From an uncultured SAR116 cluster alpha proteobacterium (GTDB taxonomy: Bacteria > Pseudomonadota > Alphaproteobacteria > Puniceispirillales > Puniceispirillaceae): DNA of 52,103 nt. The stretch's first letter is position 1. Every line of letters begins with the position of its first letter. The notes under the pieces are model-generated. The model ran no database searches. It was not told the DNA's origin and saw only the letters and a program-made list of their open reading frames with translations. Location of the stretch: the NCBI GenBank assembly GCA_902596655.1, contig CACJUX010000013.1:1-52103 (forward strand), given 5' to 3'. Positions 10,205 through 19,025 of the stretch are shown piece after piece. The translations under genes and the position numbers were made by a program.

Positions 10205-10896
10205 CCGAAAAGACAGTGCTGATGGGCTATGCCGCGACAGTTGAGGCGATTATTTTCGCCTCTGATAAACCTGTGCGCGAAAGGGAATTGCGGCATCATA
10301 TACCCGATGAGCAGGACATGGTCCCAATCATTGAGGTGATCCAGCAGCGCTTTGATGCGAGTTGTGGCATCGAGCTGCGGCAAGTGGGTGATGGATGGGC
10401 CTTTCGTACCCGCGTCGAGGTTGCCGAACAGCTGAACCAGCACAAGCAAGTTGAACGCCCATTGTCGCGCGCCGCGCTTGAGGTGCTTGCGATTATTGCT
10501 TATCATCAGCCAATTACCCGCGCTGAGATCGAAGAAATCCGAGGTATCAGCCTGTCTAAGGGGACAATGGATATTCTGCTTGAACTGACATGGATCAAGC
10601 CACGCGGTCGCCGACGGACGCCCGGACGGCCATTGACTTGGGGAACTAGTCCGGCGTTTCTCGATCATTTTGGCCTGGATGACATCACCGATCTACCAGG
10701 ACTCGATGAGTTGAAATCGGCCGGTCTGCTGCGTAAAGGGCAGATGCTTGGCGCGTTGATGGACACCCCCCCGACAAATCAGGATTATGACGCTGATGAG
10801 CAAGGTGATGATTTGCTGGATGAAAAGCCGATGGAAGAAGCCATGTTTGAGGCCGGATTGAGTGTCAATTCGGATGAGGAGGGCGCAGATGCTTGA
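10201..10896 (+). CDS. scpB: Segregation and condensation protein B
   Basis: Partner of ScpA in the SMC complex. It has two winged-helix domains. The family signatures AALEVLAIIAYHQPITRAEIEEIRG and RGRRRTPGRPLTWGTS are visible at about residues 95-145. The C-terminal 50 residues are acidic and disordered, ending DEEGADA. Coupled to scpA by ATGA. The stop codon overlaps the start of the following ABC ATPase (ATG at 10889), so that gene appears to be translated from the same message. Confidence 0.94.
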   Translation: MTEKTVLMGYAATVEAIIFASDKPVRERELRHHIPDEQDMVPIIEVIQQRFDASCGIELRQVGDGWAFRTRVEVAEQLNQHKQVERPLSRAALEVLAIIAYHQPITRAEIEEIRGISLSKGTMDILLELTWIKPRGRRRTPGRPLTWGTSPAFLDHFGLDDITDLPGLDELKSAGLLRKGQMLGALMDTPPTNQDYDADEQGDDLLDEKPMEEAMFEAGLSVNSDEEGADA

Positions 10897-11929
10897 GTTT
10901 CGCAACATCAGTCATGCCTATAATGACGCCCCATCGGTGAATGACATAAGCCTAACGGTGAATGAAAGTGAGGTTGTCACTCTGCTGGGGCCATCGGGAT
11001 GTGGCAAGACCACGCTGCTGCGTCTTGCCGCCGGACTTGAACGCCCGCTGACCGGCGAAATCTGGCTCGATGGCAAGAAAGTCTCCGGTGCCGAGATGAT
11101 GACGCCGCCAGAAAAACGCGGCGTTGGCTTCATGTTTCAGGATTACGCATTGTTTCCGCATTTAAGCGTGATCGAGAATGTCGTCTTTGGCCTGTCGGAT
11201 AAGGGCAGCCTTGCCATGCGGCGGGGACTTGATGTTCTGGCCGAGGTCAATATTGAGACGCTTGCAGATGCCTATCCACATGAATTGTCGGGCGGTCAGC
11301 AACAGCGTGTTGCACTCGCCCGGGCATTGGCACCGAAACCGTCGGTAATCCTGCTTGATGAGCCCTATGCCGGGCTTGACAGCCGCCTGCGCGAGCGGAT
11401 TCGCGACCAGATGCTGCATGTGTTGAAGGCGACGAAAACCGCAGCGCTGATGGTCACGCATGATGCCGAAGAGGCGATGTTCATGTCGGACCGGATCATA
11501 GTTCTGCGCGAGGGAGCGGTGACGCAGACAGGACGGCCAGTCAATCTTTATTGCCAACCGAATAGCGCTTTTGTCGCCGAGTTTTTTGGTGAGGTCAACC
11601 GCGTCGATGGTGTGGTTCGGGATGGCCAGATCGAAACACCATTAGGCACATTCAGCGCAACCACCGATATGGACGAGGGCGAACCCGCCAGCATCGTAAT
11701 CCGCTATGAAGCAGTACGGATCGAGCCAGACAGCAGTGCAGGTGCCAATGCCGTTGTGATGGAGGCGCGGCTGCTTGGACGCGCGTCACTAATTCATTTG
11801 TCGGTTCCCACCGGAACGGATGAACTGCATCTGCATGCCCGGGTTCCAGGACTCAATTCCTTTGGTGAGGGGACCCGTGTCCGGATCAGCGTCGATGCAG
11901 AGCAAGCCTTTGTCTTTGCCGCCAATTAA
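10889..11929 (+). CDS. ABC transporter ATP-binding protein, FbpC/PotA-like, no partner genes nearby
   Basis: Import-type ABC ATPase. Walker A is GPSGCGKTTLLRL, Q-loop FMFQDYALFPH, signature LSGGQQQRVALARAL, Walker B VILLDEPYAGLD and H-loop VTHDAEEAM. Residues after about 235 form the TOBE-type regulatory domain found in Fe(III) and polyamine importers. ATG at 10889 has GGAGG upstream and overlaps scpB by eight bases. No permease or binding-protein gene lies within 30 kb on either side, so it must work with components encoded elsewhere or be a shared ATPase. Its substrate cannot be told from the sequence. Its position between scpB and tatA, usually adjacent in alphaproteobacteria, suggests insertion into a conserved operon. 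Confidence 0.9.
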   Translation: MLEFRNISHAYNDAPSVNDISLTVNESEVVTLLGPSGCGKTTLLRLAAGLERPLTGEIWLDGKKVSGAEMMTPPEKRGVGFMFQDYALFPHLSVIENVVFGLSDKGSLAMRRGLDVLAEVNIETLADAYPHELSGGQQQRVALARALAPKPSVILLDEPYAGLDSRLRERIRDQMLHVLKATKTAALMVTHDAEEAMFMSDRIIVLREGAVTQTGRPVNLYCQPNSAFVAEFFGEVNRVDGVVRDGQIETPLGTFSATTDMDEGEPASIVIRYEAVRIEPDSSAGANAVVMEARLLGRASLIHLSVPTGTDELHLHARVPGLNSFGEGTRVRISVDAEQAFVFAAN

Positions 11930-12099
11930 ATGTGCCATGGCAGTGGGCGCCTCCGTGAGACTTAGCTTGGCAAAAAACAGGGGAAACTTCTATCGGTTTA
12001 TGCAAGGAATTGTTGTTCTCATCCCATTGCCTGTTTATAGTCAGCATTAGGATCAGATGGCGTGATCGCCATATACTGAAACTTTTAAGAGGAAATGCC

Positions 12100-12426
12100 A
12101 TGAGTTTTTTGAGTCCATTGCAATGGATTGTTATCCTTGCCGTTGTTCTGCTGTTGTTTGGTGGTCGTGGTAAGGTCTCCGCAATCATGGGAGATTTCGG
12201 AAAAGGCCTACGCAATTTTAAAACCGGCCTGAAGGGCGACGAGGCAGACGCAACAGCCGAAGATGACGCCGAGGTAGAGGTCATTGAAGCAGCACCTGCA
12301 GCCAAAAAGGCCACCAAGAAAAAGGCAACAGCGAAAAAAGCGGTAAAAAAAGCCACCGCCAAGAAAGCAACTGCAAAAAAAGCCACCTCCAAAAAAGCCA
12401 GCAAAAAATCCGCTGCCAATAAATAA
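12100..12426 (+). CDS. tatA: Sec-independent translocase subunit TatA with lysine/alanine-rich tail
   Basis: Forms the size-fitting channel for folded Tat substrates in the inner membrane. One N-terminal membrane helix (residues 5-21, LSPLQWIVILAVVLLLFGG), then an amphipathic helix KVSAIMGDFGKGLRNFKTGL, then a short acidic stretch (residues 45-65). The last 42 or so residues are repeats of the type KKAT/AKKA, like histone H1-type or AlgP-type basic tails, and are very unusual on TatA. ATG at 12100 has AAGAGG upstream. A longer frame to 12010 adds non-homologous sequence. It heads tatABC after a 170-base gap, so the operon may have its own promoter there. Confidence 0.9.
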   Translation: MSFLSPLQWIVILAVVLLLFGGRGKVSAIMGDFGKGLRNFKTGLKGDEADATAEDDAEVEVIEAAPAAKKATKKKATAKKAVKKATAKKATAKKATSKKASKKSAANK

Positions 12427-12442
12427 CTGGTAGAGAAGCCTC

Positions 12443-12871
12443 ATGCTGGATATCGGTGGATGGGAATTTCTTATTGTCGCCTTCGTTCTGGTCATGGTCG
12501 TAGGACCAAAAGAACTGCCCAAAATGTTGCGGGGATTCACAGGCATCATGCGGCAAATCCGGCGCGCTGCTAATGAGTTCACCAGCAGCATGACCGATCT
12601 TGCCAACGAGGCAGACATGGCTGATCTGAAAAAGACGCTTGATCAGGCAAAATCCGGAAATCTTGACGAAATTGCTGATGCTATTGATCCTACAGGAGGG
12701 GTCGGTGAGACCGTTGGCAGCTTAAAGGACAGTATTGGCAAGGATGCCGCCGATGATGATGTCAAGGATATTGGCACGATTGCAAAGGTAGCTGGTGACG
12801 AGATGGTGGCAGCGACCAAATCACCTGAGGCGCAACCCTCCAAACAATCCGCCAAAAAGGCAAAAATCTAG
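12443..12871 (+). CDS. tatB: Sec-independent translocase subunit TatB
   Basis: Substrate-receptor subunit with TatC for twin-arginine precursors. The N-terminal membrane helix contains the TatB signature GWEFLIVAFVLVMVVGPKELP (residues 6-26), with Glu8 in the membrane and the Gly-Pro hinge. A long amphipathic helix follows (residues 27-75). The C-terminus is acidic, then lysine-rich (AKKAKI). It starts 16 bases after tatA and ends five bases before tatC. The length of 142 residues is normal. Confidence 0.92.
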   Translation: MLDIGGWEFLIVAFVLVMVVGPKELPKMLRGFTGIMRQIRRAANEFTSSMTDLANEADMADLKKTLDQAKSGNLDEIADAIDPTGGVGETVGSLKDSIGKDAADDDVKDIGTIAKVAGDEMVAATKSPEAQPSKQSAKKAKI

Positions 12872-12876
12872 ACAAA

Positions 12877-13695
12877 ATGGAAAAGATGAACAACACTCCA
12901 GAAACAGAGGCTGACGGTGGGCAAATGTCGCTGATCGGTCATCTGACCGAATTGCGCAACCGGCTCGCCATCGCGTTGCTAGCATTCGTGGTACTGTTTG
13001 TGCTATTCATTTCACCAATGCCAGGCGGCGGTGTGAGCAACAGCATCGCCAATCATGTCTTCATTTTCCTGCAGGCACCTTTGGCCGAAATCATGGAGGA
13101 AAAGGGTGGCGGACGGATGATTTTCACCGCGCTGCATGAAGGGTTTTTCACACAGATCAAGGTTGGGTTTTTTGCAGCGCTCTGTATTTCCTTTCCAATA
13201 ATCAGCATGCAGATTTACAAATTCGTTGCGCCAGCGCTGTACCGTAATGAAAAACGCGCCTTTCTGCCATTTTTGATAGCCACCCCAGTACTGTTCACGC
13301 TTGGTGCGGCGATGGTCTATTATGTTGTCACGCCTATGGCCTGGAATTTTTTCATCTCGTTCGAGATGGCCGCCGTCGATGGTGCGTTGGCTATCGAGAT
13401 TGAACCACGTATTAGCGAATATTTGTCACTGATCATGCGGTTGATTTTCGCCTTCGGGCTGGCTTTCGAACTGCCCGTGGTACTGTTGCTGCTGGCACGG
13501 GCCGGACTTGTCACGCCGGAAGGGCTTGCCGCAAAGCGCAAAGTTGCTATTGTCATCGCTTTCGTTGCCGCCGCCGTGCTGACGCCACCGGATGTGATCT
13601 CGCAGTTGTTACTAGCCTTGCCGATTATCCTGCTTTATGAGATGTCTGTCTTTGGTGCGAAAATTATTGCACCAAAGGACGAAGACACAGCCTGA
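12877..13695 (+). CDS. tatC: Sec-independent translocase subunit TatC
   Basis: Polytopic core of the Tat receptor complex, which recognises the twin-arginine signal. Six membrane helices can be read. The signature cytoplasmic start SLIGHLTELRNRL (about residues 14-26) and the conserved FxFxxPVVLLLLARAGLV-type segment near residue 200 are present. The start may be ATG 12877 or ATG 12886; neither has a strong Shine-Dalgarno, which fits coupling to tatB. It is the last gene of tatABC, and serS follows after 103 bases. Confidence 0.95.
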   Translation: MEKMNNTPETEADGGQMSLIGHLTELRNRLAIALLAFVVLFVLFISPMPGGGVSNSIANHVFIFLQAPLAEIMEEKGGGRMIFTALHEGFFTQIKVGFFAALCISFPIISMQIYKFVAPALYRNEKRAFLPFLIATPVLFTLGAAMVYYVVTPMAWNFFISFEMAAVDGALAIEIEPRISEYLSLIMRLIFAFGLAFELPVVLLLLARAGLVTPEGLAAKRKVAIVIAFVAAAVLTPPDVISQLLLALPIILLYEMSVFGAKIIAPKDEDTA

Positions 13696-13798
13696 TCATA
13701 GGTTGGCGTTGTCCGTATGGCACACAGCCAGAATTTCGACCAACGATGTTTAACCATAGTCATTAGACCAATTTTCTATTCCGGGATTTGAACCTGCC

Positions 13799-15076
13799 AT
13801 GCATGACATTCGCTTCATCCGTGATAACCCAGACCAGTTCGATGCAGCGCTTAAGCGTCGTGGGATTGATCCCGTTGCTGGCACAATCCTAAAAATTGAC
13901 AGTAAACGCCGTGGACTGCAGGCCCGCCTACAGGAGATGCAATCGCGGCGCAATCAGGCGTCAAAAGAGATTGGGGCGCGGAAAGCAAAGGGCGAGGATG
14001 CCAATGCGCTGATAACAGAAGTCAATGACATCAAGCAGCAGATGCCTCAGATGGAAAGCGAGGAAAGTATTCTTGCCGAGCAGCTGGACAGCTGGCTGAT
14101 GGGTTTACCAAACCTGCTCGATGACGCTGTGCCAGCTGGCGATGACGAGAATGACAATGAGCTTGTGCGCTCGCATGGCTCAATCCCGACCTTTTCGTTT
14201 ACTCCGCGCGATCATGTCGAGATTGGCGAGGGGCTCGGCCAAATGGATTTTGCCCTTGGCGCAAAGGTATCGGGAGCACGTTTTGTCGTTTTGCGGCATC
14301 AGCTTGCCAGACTGGAGCGCGCGCTAGCCGGTTTTATGCTTGACCTGCATACCAGTGAATTTGGCTATGTCGAGACGATCCCGCCCTACCTGGTCAACAC
14401 GCAGACGATGACCGGCACCGGCCAGTTGCCGAAATTTGCCGAGGATTTGTACCGCGCTAATGACAAATGGCTAATTCCTACCGCCGAGGTGCCGCTGACC
14501 AATATTGTTGCTGGCGAAATCGTCGATGCCAAAACCCTGCCCTTGCGGCTGACAGCGCATACACCCTGTTTCCGATCCGAAGCCGGCTCAGCCGGGCGTG
14601 ACACGCGTGGTATGATCCGCCAGCACCAATTTAGCAAGGTCGAGCTTGTCAGCATCACCACACCGATAGACTCTGCCGCCGAGCATGAGCGGATGACGGC
14701 CTGCGCCGAAGCCATTCTGCAGAAATTGGAACTACCCTATCGTGTTGTGAGGCTGTGTACCGGCGATACCGGCTTTTCTGCTCATCAAACCTATGACATC
14801 GAGGTTTGGCTGCCTGGGCAGAATGAGGGCAGGGGAATGTATCGCGAGATTTCATCTTGTTCGAATTGTGGGCCGTTTCAGGCGCGCCGCATGAAGGCGC
14901 GCTTTCGCGATGACAATGGTGAAGCCCATTTTGTGCATACATTGAATGGATCCGGCGTTGCCGTCGGCCGGGCAATGATTGCTGTGCTGGAAAATGGACA
15001 GCAGGGAGATGGTTCGGTTCGTCTGCCAGCTGTTTTGCATACCTATATGGGTAGTGAGCTGATAACTGCGGCCTGA
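13799..15076 (+). CDS. serS: Seryl-tRNA synthetase
   Basis: Class II synthetase charging tRNA-Ser (and tRNA-Sec where present). The N-terminal antiparallel coiled coil (about residues 27-105) is the tRNA-binding arm. The catalytic domain has motif 2 in [15 protein letters not shown] and motif 3 in [16 protein letters not shown], with the tight signature [17 protein letters not shown]. The length of 425 residues and the start [15 protein letters not shown] are typical. A terminator-like hairpin follows at 15107. Confidence 0.97.
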   Translation: MHDIRFIRDNPDQFDAALKRRGIDPVAGTILKIDSKRRGLQARLQEMQSRRNQASKEIGARKAKGEDANALITEVNDIKQQMPQMESEESILAEQLDSWLMGLPNLLDDAVPAGDDENDNELVRSHGSIPTFSFTPRDHVEIGEGLGQMDFALGAKVSGARFVVLRHQLARLERALAGFMLDLHTSEFGYVETIPPYLVNTQTMTGTGQLPKFAEDLYRANDKWLIPTAEVPLTNIVAGEIVDAKTLPLRLTAHTPCFRSEAGSAGRDTRGMIRQHQFSKVELVSITTPIDSAAEHERMTACAEAILQKLELPYRVVRLCTGDTGFSAHQTYDIEVWLPGQNEGRGMYREISSCSNCGPFQARRMKARFRDDNGEAHFVHTLNGSGVAVGRAMIAVLENGQQGDGSVRLPAVLHTYMGSELITAA

Positions 15077-15106
15077 TGGAGTGACAGTTGCTCCCCTATT
15101 TTCTGG

Positions 15107-15138
15107 CGGTCCGTTGACCGTTTCTATTTTTGTTTTTT
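15107..15138 (+). terminator. Intrinsic terminator-like hairpin after serS
   Basis: A five-pair stem CGGTC/GACCG (15107-15111 with 15116-15120) and a four-base loop are followed directly by a T-rich run. The stem is short, so termination may be partial before surE. Confidence 0.45.
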
Positions 15139-15158
15139 AGTGAACACTAGGACACCCC

Positions 15159-15932
15159 ATGTCACCAGCAAAGTCGGTTGGCCGTATTCTTCTCTCCAAT
15201 GATGATGGTTTTGATGCCATCGGCATTCAAATTCTAGCAGGTATTGCCCATCAGCTTAGCGATGATGTCTGGATTGCCGCGCCGATGGACAACAAATCAG
15301 GTGCGTCACGTGCCATCACCCTGCGCCGCGATATCATGGTGGAAACACGCGGCCCGCAGCAATTCGCTGTCGGTGGTACGCCAAGTGATTGTGTCATTCT
15401 GGCGCTTGAAAAGCTGATGGAACAAAAACCCGATCTTGTTCTTTCCGGGATCAATGCCGGAATGAATGTTGCTGATGACGTGCTTTATTCAGGGACAATC
15501 GCCGCAGCGATGGAGGCGACATTGCAAGGGGTGCCGGCAATCGCCTTGTCACAACGTAATGGCAGTATTGAACAAGATGATTTCGCCGCAGCGGCGGCAC
15601 ATGGCGAACATGTAATCCGTTACCTGTTGGATCATGGCTGGCCGGAACGCACGATTATGAATGTCAATTTTCCCTCCTGTGATGCCACTTTGGTTCAAGG
15701 CATCAAGCCGGCAAGTCTCGACAGGCACAAAATCGGCGATCAGATTGTCGCAGGTTCGGTGGCGAACAGCTACCGTCTGGGGCCAGTCGTCGCCAACCCC
15801 GAAGCGCGCGTCGGCAGTGACCGCGCCGTAATGGATGATGGCTGGATTGCGCTGACAGCGCTTGGCATGGATATTACCGCCTTTGACACGCAAGCCAACC
15901 TAACAACACGGGTCTTTGACGGCAAGGTTTGA
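15159..15932 (+). CDS. surE: 5'-nucleotidase / survival protein SurE
   Basis: Metal-dependent phosphatase acting on nucleoside 5'- or 3'-monophosphates. The N-terminal ILLSNDDGFDAIG carries the metal-binding Asp pair. AAPMDNKSGASRAIT, GGTPSDCV and SGINAGMNVADDVLYSGTIAAAMEA are family signatures. The length of 257 residues is normal. It lies directly before pcm, the classic surE-pcm pair linked to survival in stationary phase. Confidence 0.96.
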   Translation: MSPAKSVGRILLSNDDGFDAIGIQILAGIAHQLSDDVWIAAPMDNKSGASRAITLRRDIMVETRGPQQFAVGGTPSDCVILALEKLMEQKPDLVLSGINAGMNVADDVLYSGTIAAAMEATLQGVPAIALSQRNGSIEQDDFAAAAAHGEHVIRYLLDHGWPERTIMNVNFPSCDATLVQGIKPASLDRHKIGDQIVAGSVANSYRLGPVVANPEARVGSDRAVMDDGWIALTALGMDITAFDTQANLTTRVFDGKV

Positions 15933-16004
15933 CCGGGCAAAAGTTCGGTGGCGTTGATTACCCTCTGGCATTATCATAAAAGTCACAACCAGAAGAAGCC
16001 GGAT

Positions 16005-16631
16005 ATGGAAGATTTCCAGAATCTGAAAGCACAATTGACGATGACTCTGCGGGGACTTGGGATCACTGACTCCTCAGTGCTGTCAGCAATGGAAAAGGTG
16101 CCGCGCGAGGATTTTGTGCCAGTAGCGCTGCGCCAACATGCCTATGAGAATGCCTCGCTACCGATCCCGATGGACCAGACCATTAGCCAGCCATATGTCA
16201 TTGCCCGAATGACCAGCGCACTGAAGTTGACCGGGCGTGAGCGCATCCTGGAGATTGGCACCGGAAGCGGTTATCAGGCGTCAATCCTTACGTTTCTTTG
16301 CCGCCGCGTTTACACGGTAGAACGGCTGCACCCCCTGCTTGTTGAGGCTGAGAATAGAATCCGCGCCCTGCGTATTTCAAACATCACCTTCAGGCTTGGC
16401 GATGGATCACTTGGCTGGCCGGAAACAGCGCCGTTTGACCGTATCATCCTAACCTGCGGCTGCACGAAAATACCAGACGCCCTGTTATACCAACTGAAGA
16501 TTGGAGGTATTATGGTGGCCCCGGTTGGTGACGGGCGTGATCAGCAGCTTGTGGTGATCACGCGGACAGAAAATGATTTTGCAAAAGACTATATTTTACC
16601 AGTAAGGTTTGTCCCAATGGTTGAGGATTGA
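16005..16631 (+). CDS. pcm: Protein-L-isoaspartate O-methyltransferase
   Basis: Methylates isoaspartyl residues in aged proteins using SAM, starting their repair. Family motifs: PREDFVP, MDQTISQPYVIARMT (substrate loop), and the SAM-binding motif ILEIGTGSGYQASIL (about residues 80-94). I chose ATG 16005 because the homologous region starts there and AGAAG lies upstream. A frame open to 15948 would add 19 residues. The length of 208 residues is normal. It is followed three bases later by the M23 lipoprotein gene. Confidence 0.93.
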   Translation: MEDFQNLKAQLTMTLRGLGITDSSVLSAMEKVPREDFVPVALRQHAYENASLPIPMDQTISQPYVIARMTSALKLTGRERILEIGTGSGYQASILTFLCRRVYTVERLHPLLVEAENRIRALRISNITFRLGDGSLGWPETAPFDRIILTCGCTKIPDALLYQLKIGGIMVAPVGDGRDQQLVVITRTENDFAKDYILPVRFVPMVED

Positions 16632-16634
16632 TGA

Positions 16635-17585
16635 ATGTCAGGACGAGATAATCTTGGAACATATCTGTGTCGTCTTGTGGTTGCCGGATCACTGATCACG
16701 GTTGCGGGTTGTTCAAAACTGGACACAGACGCACTGGAAAAGACGCTGGCGCCCGTGGTCACTGCGCCGCAGCGCGAGGCCATCCTGCCGATACCGCCCG
16801 ATGGTTATGTCACCGTAATGCGCGGCGAAACACTTTACACGATTGCCGCGCGGTATCAGGTTAGCCCACTTGCCGTCATCGAGGATAATCAGCTGGAAGC
16901 CCCGTTCATCATTGGCGCAGGCCAACAGCTGAAACTCACACCACCACGCTTTCACATGGTGTTTCCTGGCGACAGCAGCAGCTCAATTGCTGAGCGTTAC
17001 GGAATCAGTGAGGAACAGCTCGCCACGGCAAATGGCAGCCGGATGCCAATAAAGCTGGTCATTGGCCAGCGGCTGATCCTGCCGGCAGAGCCTGATTTTG
17101 CCAGCCTTGGCAAGGCCCCGCAAAGCGAGACGCAAGCCGCCCAAAGCGAGGCAAAGGCAACAACGAACGCGCTGACAAAACCACTAAAGCAGTTCGTTGC
17201 GCCGGCAACAGGGGGGCCGTTCATGTGGCCGGTCGAGGGTGAGGTAATCTCCGAATTCGGCCCAGCGGCGCGCGGGGTGCATAATGACGGGGTTAATATT
17301 GCAGCAGTTGCCGGGGCCGATGTGCTGGCTTCGGCTGCCGGGACCGTTGCCTTTATCGGCCGCGAGATTAAATCCTTTGGCACTCTAGTTCTGGTCAAGC
17401 ACAAGGATGGGGTGATCACCGCCTACGCGCATCTCGACAGCGTGCTGGTCAACGAGGGCGATCTTGTCGAGGGTGGACAGAAGATTGCCACGGTCGGCCA
17501 GACAGGCAAGGTGGACAAACCGCAGCTGCATTTCGAGATTCGTAAGGCTCGCCGACCAATCGACCCACGGACGCTAATCAGCTAG
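16635..17585 (+). CDS. NlpD/DipM-like lipoprotein: two LysM domains and a LytM (M23) domain
   Basis: Envelope protein probably acting on or around septal peptidoglycan. The signal peptide ends in the lipobox VAGC (Cys27 or so). Two LysM domains bind glycan: YVTVMRGETLYTIAARY at about residue 56 and HMVFPGDSSSSIAERYG at about residue 103. After a Gln/Ala/Thr linker comes the M23/LytM domain. In this domain HNDGVN replaces the canonical His-x-Gly-x-Asp metal site, while YAHLDS and LHFEIR are kept. That pattern is common in amidase activators, so it may activate an amidase rather than cut peptide bonds itself. The surE-pcm-nlpD order matches gamma- and alphaproteobacteria. Confidence 0.88.
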   Translation: MSGRDNLGTYLCRLVVAGSLITVAGCSKLDTDALEKTLAPVVTAPQREAILPIPPDGYVTVMRGETLYTIAARYQVSPLAVIEDNQLEAPFIIGAGQQLKLTPPRFHMVFPGDSSSSIAERYGISEEQLATANGSRMPIKLVIGQRLILPAEPDFASLGKAPQSETQAAQSEAKATTNALTKPLKQFVAPATGGPFMWPVEGEVISEFGPAARGVHNDGVNIAAVAGADVLASAAGTVAFIGREIKSFGTLVLVKHKDGVITAYAHLDSVLVNEGDLVEGGQKIATVGQTGKVDKPQLHFEIRKARRPIDPRTLIS

Positions 17586-17592
17586 ACCAACA

Positions 17593-18456
17593 TCAGAGTG
17601 GCGTCTTTGTGCGCGCCGCAAGATTAAGGATGAACTGCCAGGCAACGCGGCCAGACCGGGCACCCCGTTCCATCGACCAGGCCAGCGCCTCAGCATGCAG
17701 ATCAATGTCCGTAATGGGAATACCGAAATGCGCGACATACGCATCGACCATCTGGAAGAACACCTGCTGATCAAACGAGTGAAAGCCAATCCACAGACCA
17801 AATCTGTCAGATAGGGAGACGCTTTCCTCGACACCTTCGGATGGGTTGATCGCCGTTGAGCGTTCATTTTCGATCATCTGGCGCGGCATCAGATGCCGAC
17901 GATTCGACGTGGCGTAGAAAATCACATTGTCCGGTCGCCCCTCAACCCCCCCATCAAGCGCCGCTTTCAGCGATTTGTATGTGCTTTCGCCATGTTCAAA
18001 GGCCAGATCATCGGAAAAGATAATGAAACGCCGGTTAATCTGGCCGAGAAACCCCATTAGGAAGGGCAGATCCTCGATATCCTCGCGGTGAATTTCGACC
18101 AGCCCGCAATCCATGCCCTCAGCACACAGAGCACCATGCACGGCTTTGACAAGCGATGATTTGCCAGTGCCGCGCGCACCCCAAAGCAGCGCATTATTGG
18201 CGCTAAGGCCAGTGGCAAAGGCGCGGCTGTTGCCAAGCAGCGCATCGCGTTGGTGGTCAATGCCGCAGAGGAGTGCCAGATCAATGCGGTTGACGCTGGC
18301 GATAGCTGCCAGATTGCGTCTGGCGGCTTCCCAGACATAGGCCTCAGCTCTGGGCAGCCTGCTGACATCCGGAGTAGGCGGAGACTGCCGCTCGAGCGCA
18401 TCGGCAATGCGTGTCAATTGGGTCAGAAGGACGCTGTCTACACTGTGATCTTTCAT
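17593..18456 (-). CDS. DUF815-family AAA+ ATPase
   Basis: Predicted cytoplasmic ATPase of unknown role. P-loop GARGTGKSSLVKA is at about residues 91-103. FIIFSDDLAFE is the Walker B-like segment, and ATSNRRHLMPR is the sensor-1-like segment. The C-terminus RVAWQFILNLAAR is typical of the family. It is convergent with the M23 lipoprotein gene (seven bases between stops). It sits in the usual alphaproteobacterial place between the nlpD-like gene and yajC, which is divergent. No function should be inferred beyond ATP binding. Confidence 0.85.
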   Translation of the reverse strand: MKDHSVDSVLLTQLTRIADALERQSPPTPDVSRLPRAEAYVWEAARRNLAAIASVNRIDLALLCGIDHQRDALLGNSRAFATGLSANNALLWGARGTGKSSLVKAVHGALCAEGMDCGLVEIHREDIEDLPFLMGFLGQINRRFIIFSDDLAFEHGESTYKSLKAALDGGVEGRPDNVIFYATSNRRHLMPRQMIENERSTAINPSEGVEESVSLSDRFGLWIGFHSFDQQVFFQMVDAYVAHFGIPITDIDLHAEALAWSMERGARSGRVAWQFILNLAARTKTPL

Positions 18457-18612
18457 GGCCAGACCTTACCAAGCCCACATCCAGCCTACAATATGCGTGG
18501 TGGCCTTTATTTCGGTAATTTTTGCCTTTATTGAGAGCATCGGTCATTGCCCCGGTGGGCAAGGGCGTCTATTGTGCAGGAGATTTTTCGAAACGCATGG
18601 AGTCGAACCAAA

Positions 18613-18933
18613 ATGCTAATTTCCCCTGCTTTTGCACAATCTGGTGGCCTTGCAGAAGGCGGCTTTGGACTGTTGCCAATCATCTTTGTTATGGTGATTT
18701 TCTATTTCCTGCTGATCCGGCCCCAGCAAAAGCGCGCCAAACAGCACAAGGAAATGCTAGGAGCTTTACGGCGCGGCGACAAGATCGTCACCTCAGGTGG
18801 TCTGGTCGGAACCGTCGTCAAGGTAACCGACGACAGCGACACTGTTGATGTTGAGATTACCAAGGGTGTGAAGGTGCAGATCGTGCGCGCAATGGTGGCC
18901 GACGTTAAAGGCAAAACTGAACCGAAGAAATAG
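18613..18933 (+). CDS. yajC: Preprotein translocase subunit YajC
   Basis: Small single-pass inner-membrane accessory of SecDF. The membrane helix is at about residues 18-37 (LLPIIFVMVIFYFLLIRP), followed by the signature QQKRAKQHKEMLGALRRGDKIVTSGGLVG. I chose ATG 18613; a longer frame to 18547 adds non-homologous residues. It is 93 bases upstream of secD and surely co-transcribed. The length is 106 residues. Confidence 0.93.
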   Translation: MLISPAFAQSGGLAEGGFGLLPIIFVMVIFYFLLIRPQQKRAKQHKEMLGALRRGDKIVTSGGLVGTVVKVTDDSDTVDVEITKGVKVQIVRAMVADVKGKTEPKK

Positions 18934-19025
18934 CTGGCACTGGTGGCTGCCGCATCGGCCCGGACCTTTTTGCCGACGCTAGGTGAGGTGACACACCAGC
19001 ACCATGAAACGAAAGACCGCAAGTC

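Noticed and set aside
16635-17585. Loss of the catalytic metal site in the M23 protein as a new mutation
   Set aside because: The HNDGxN form is, as far as I recall, usual in this alphaproteobacterial group, so it reflects the family rather than a defect here.
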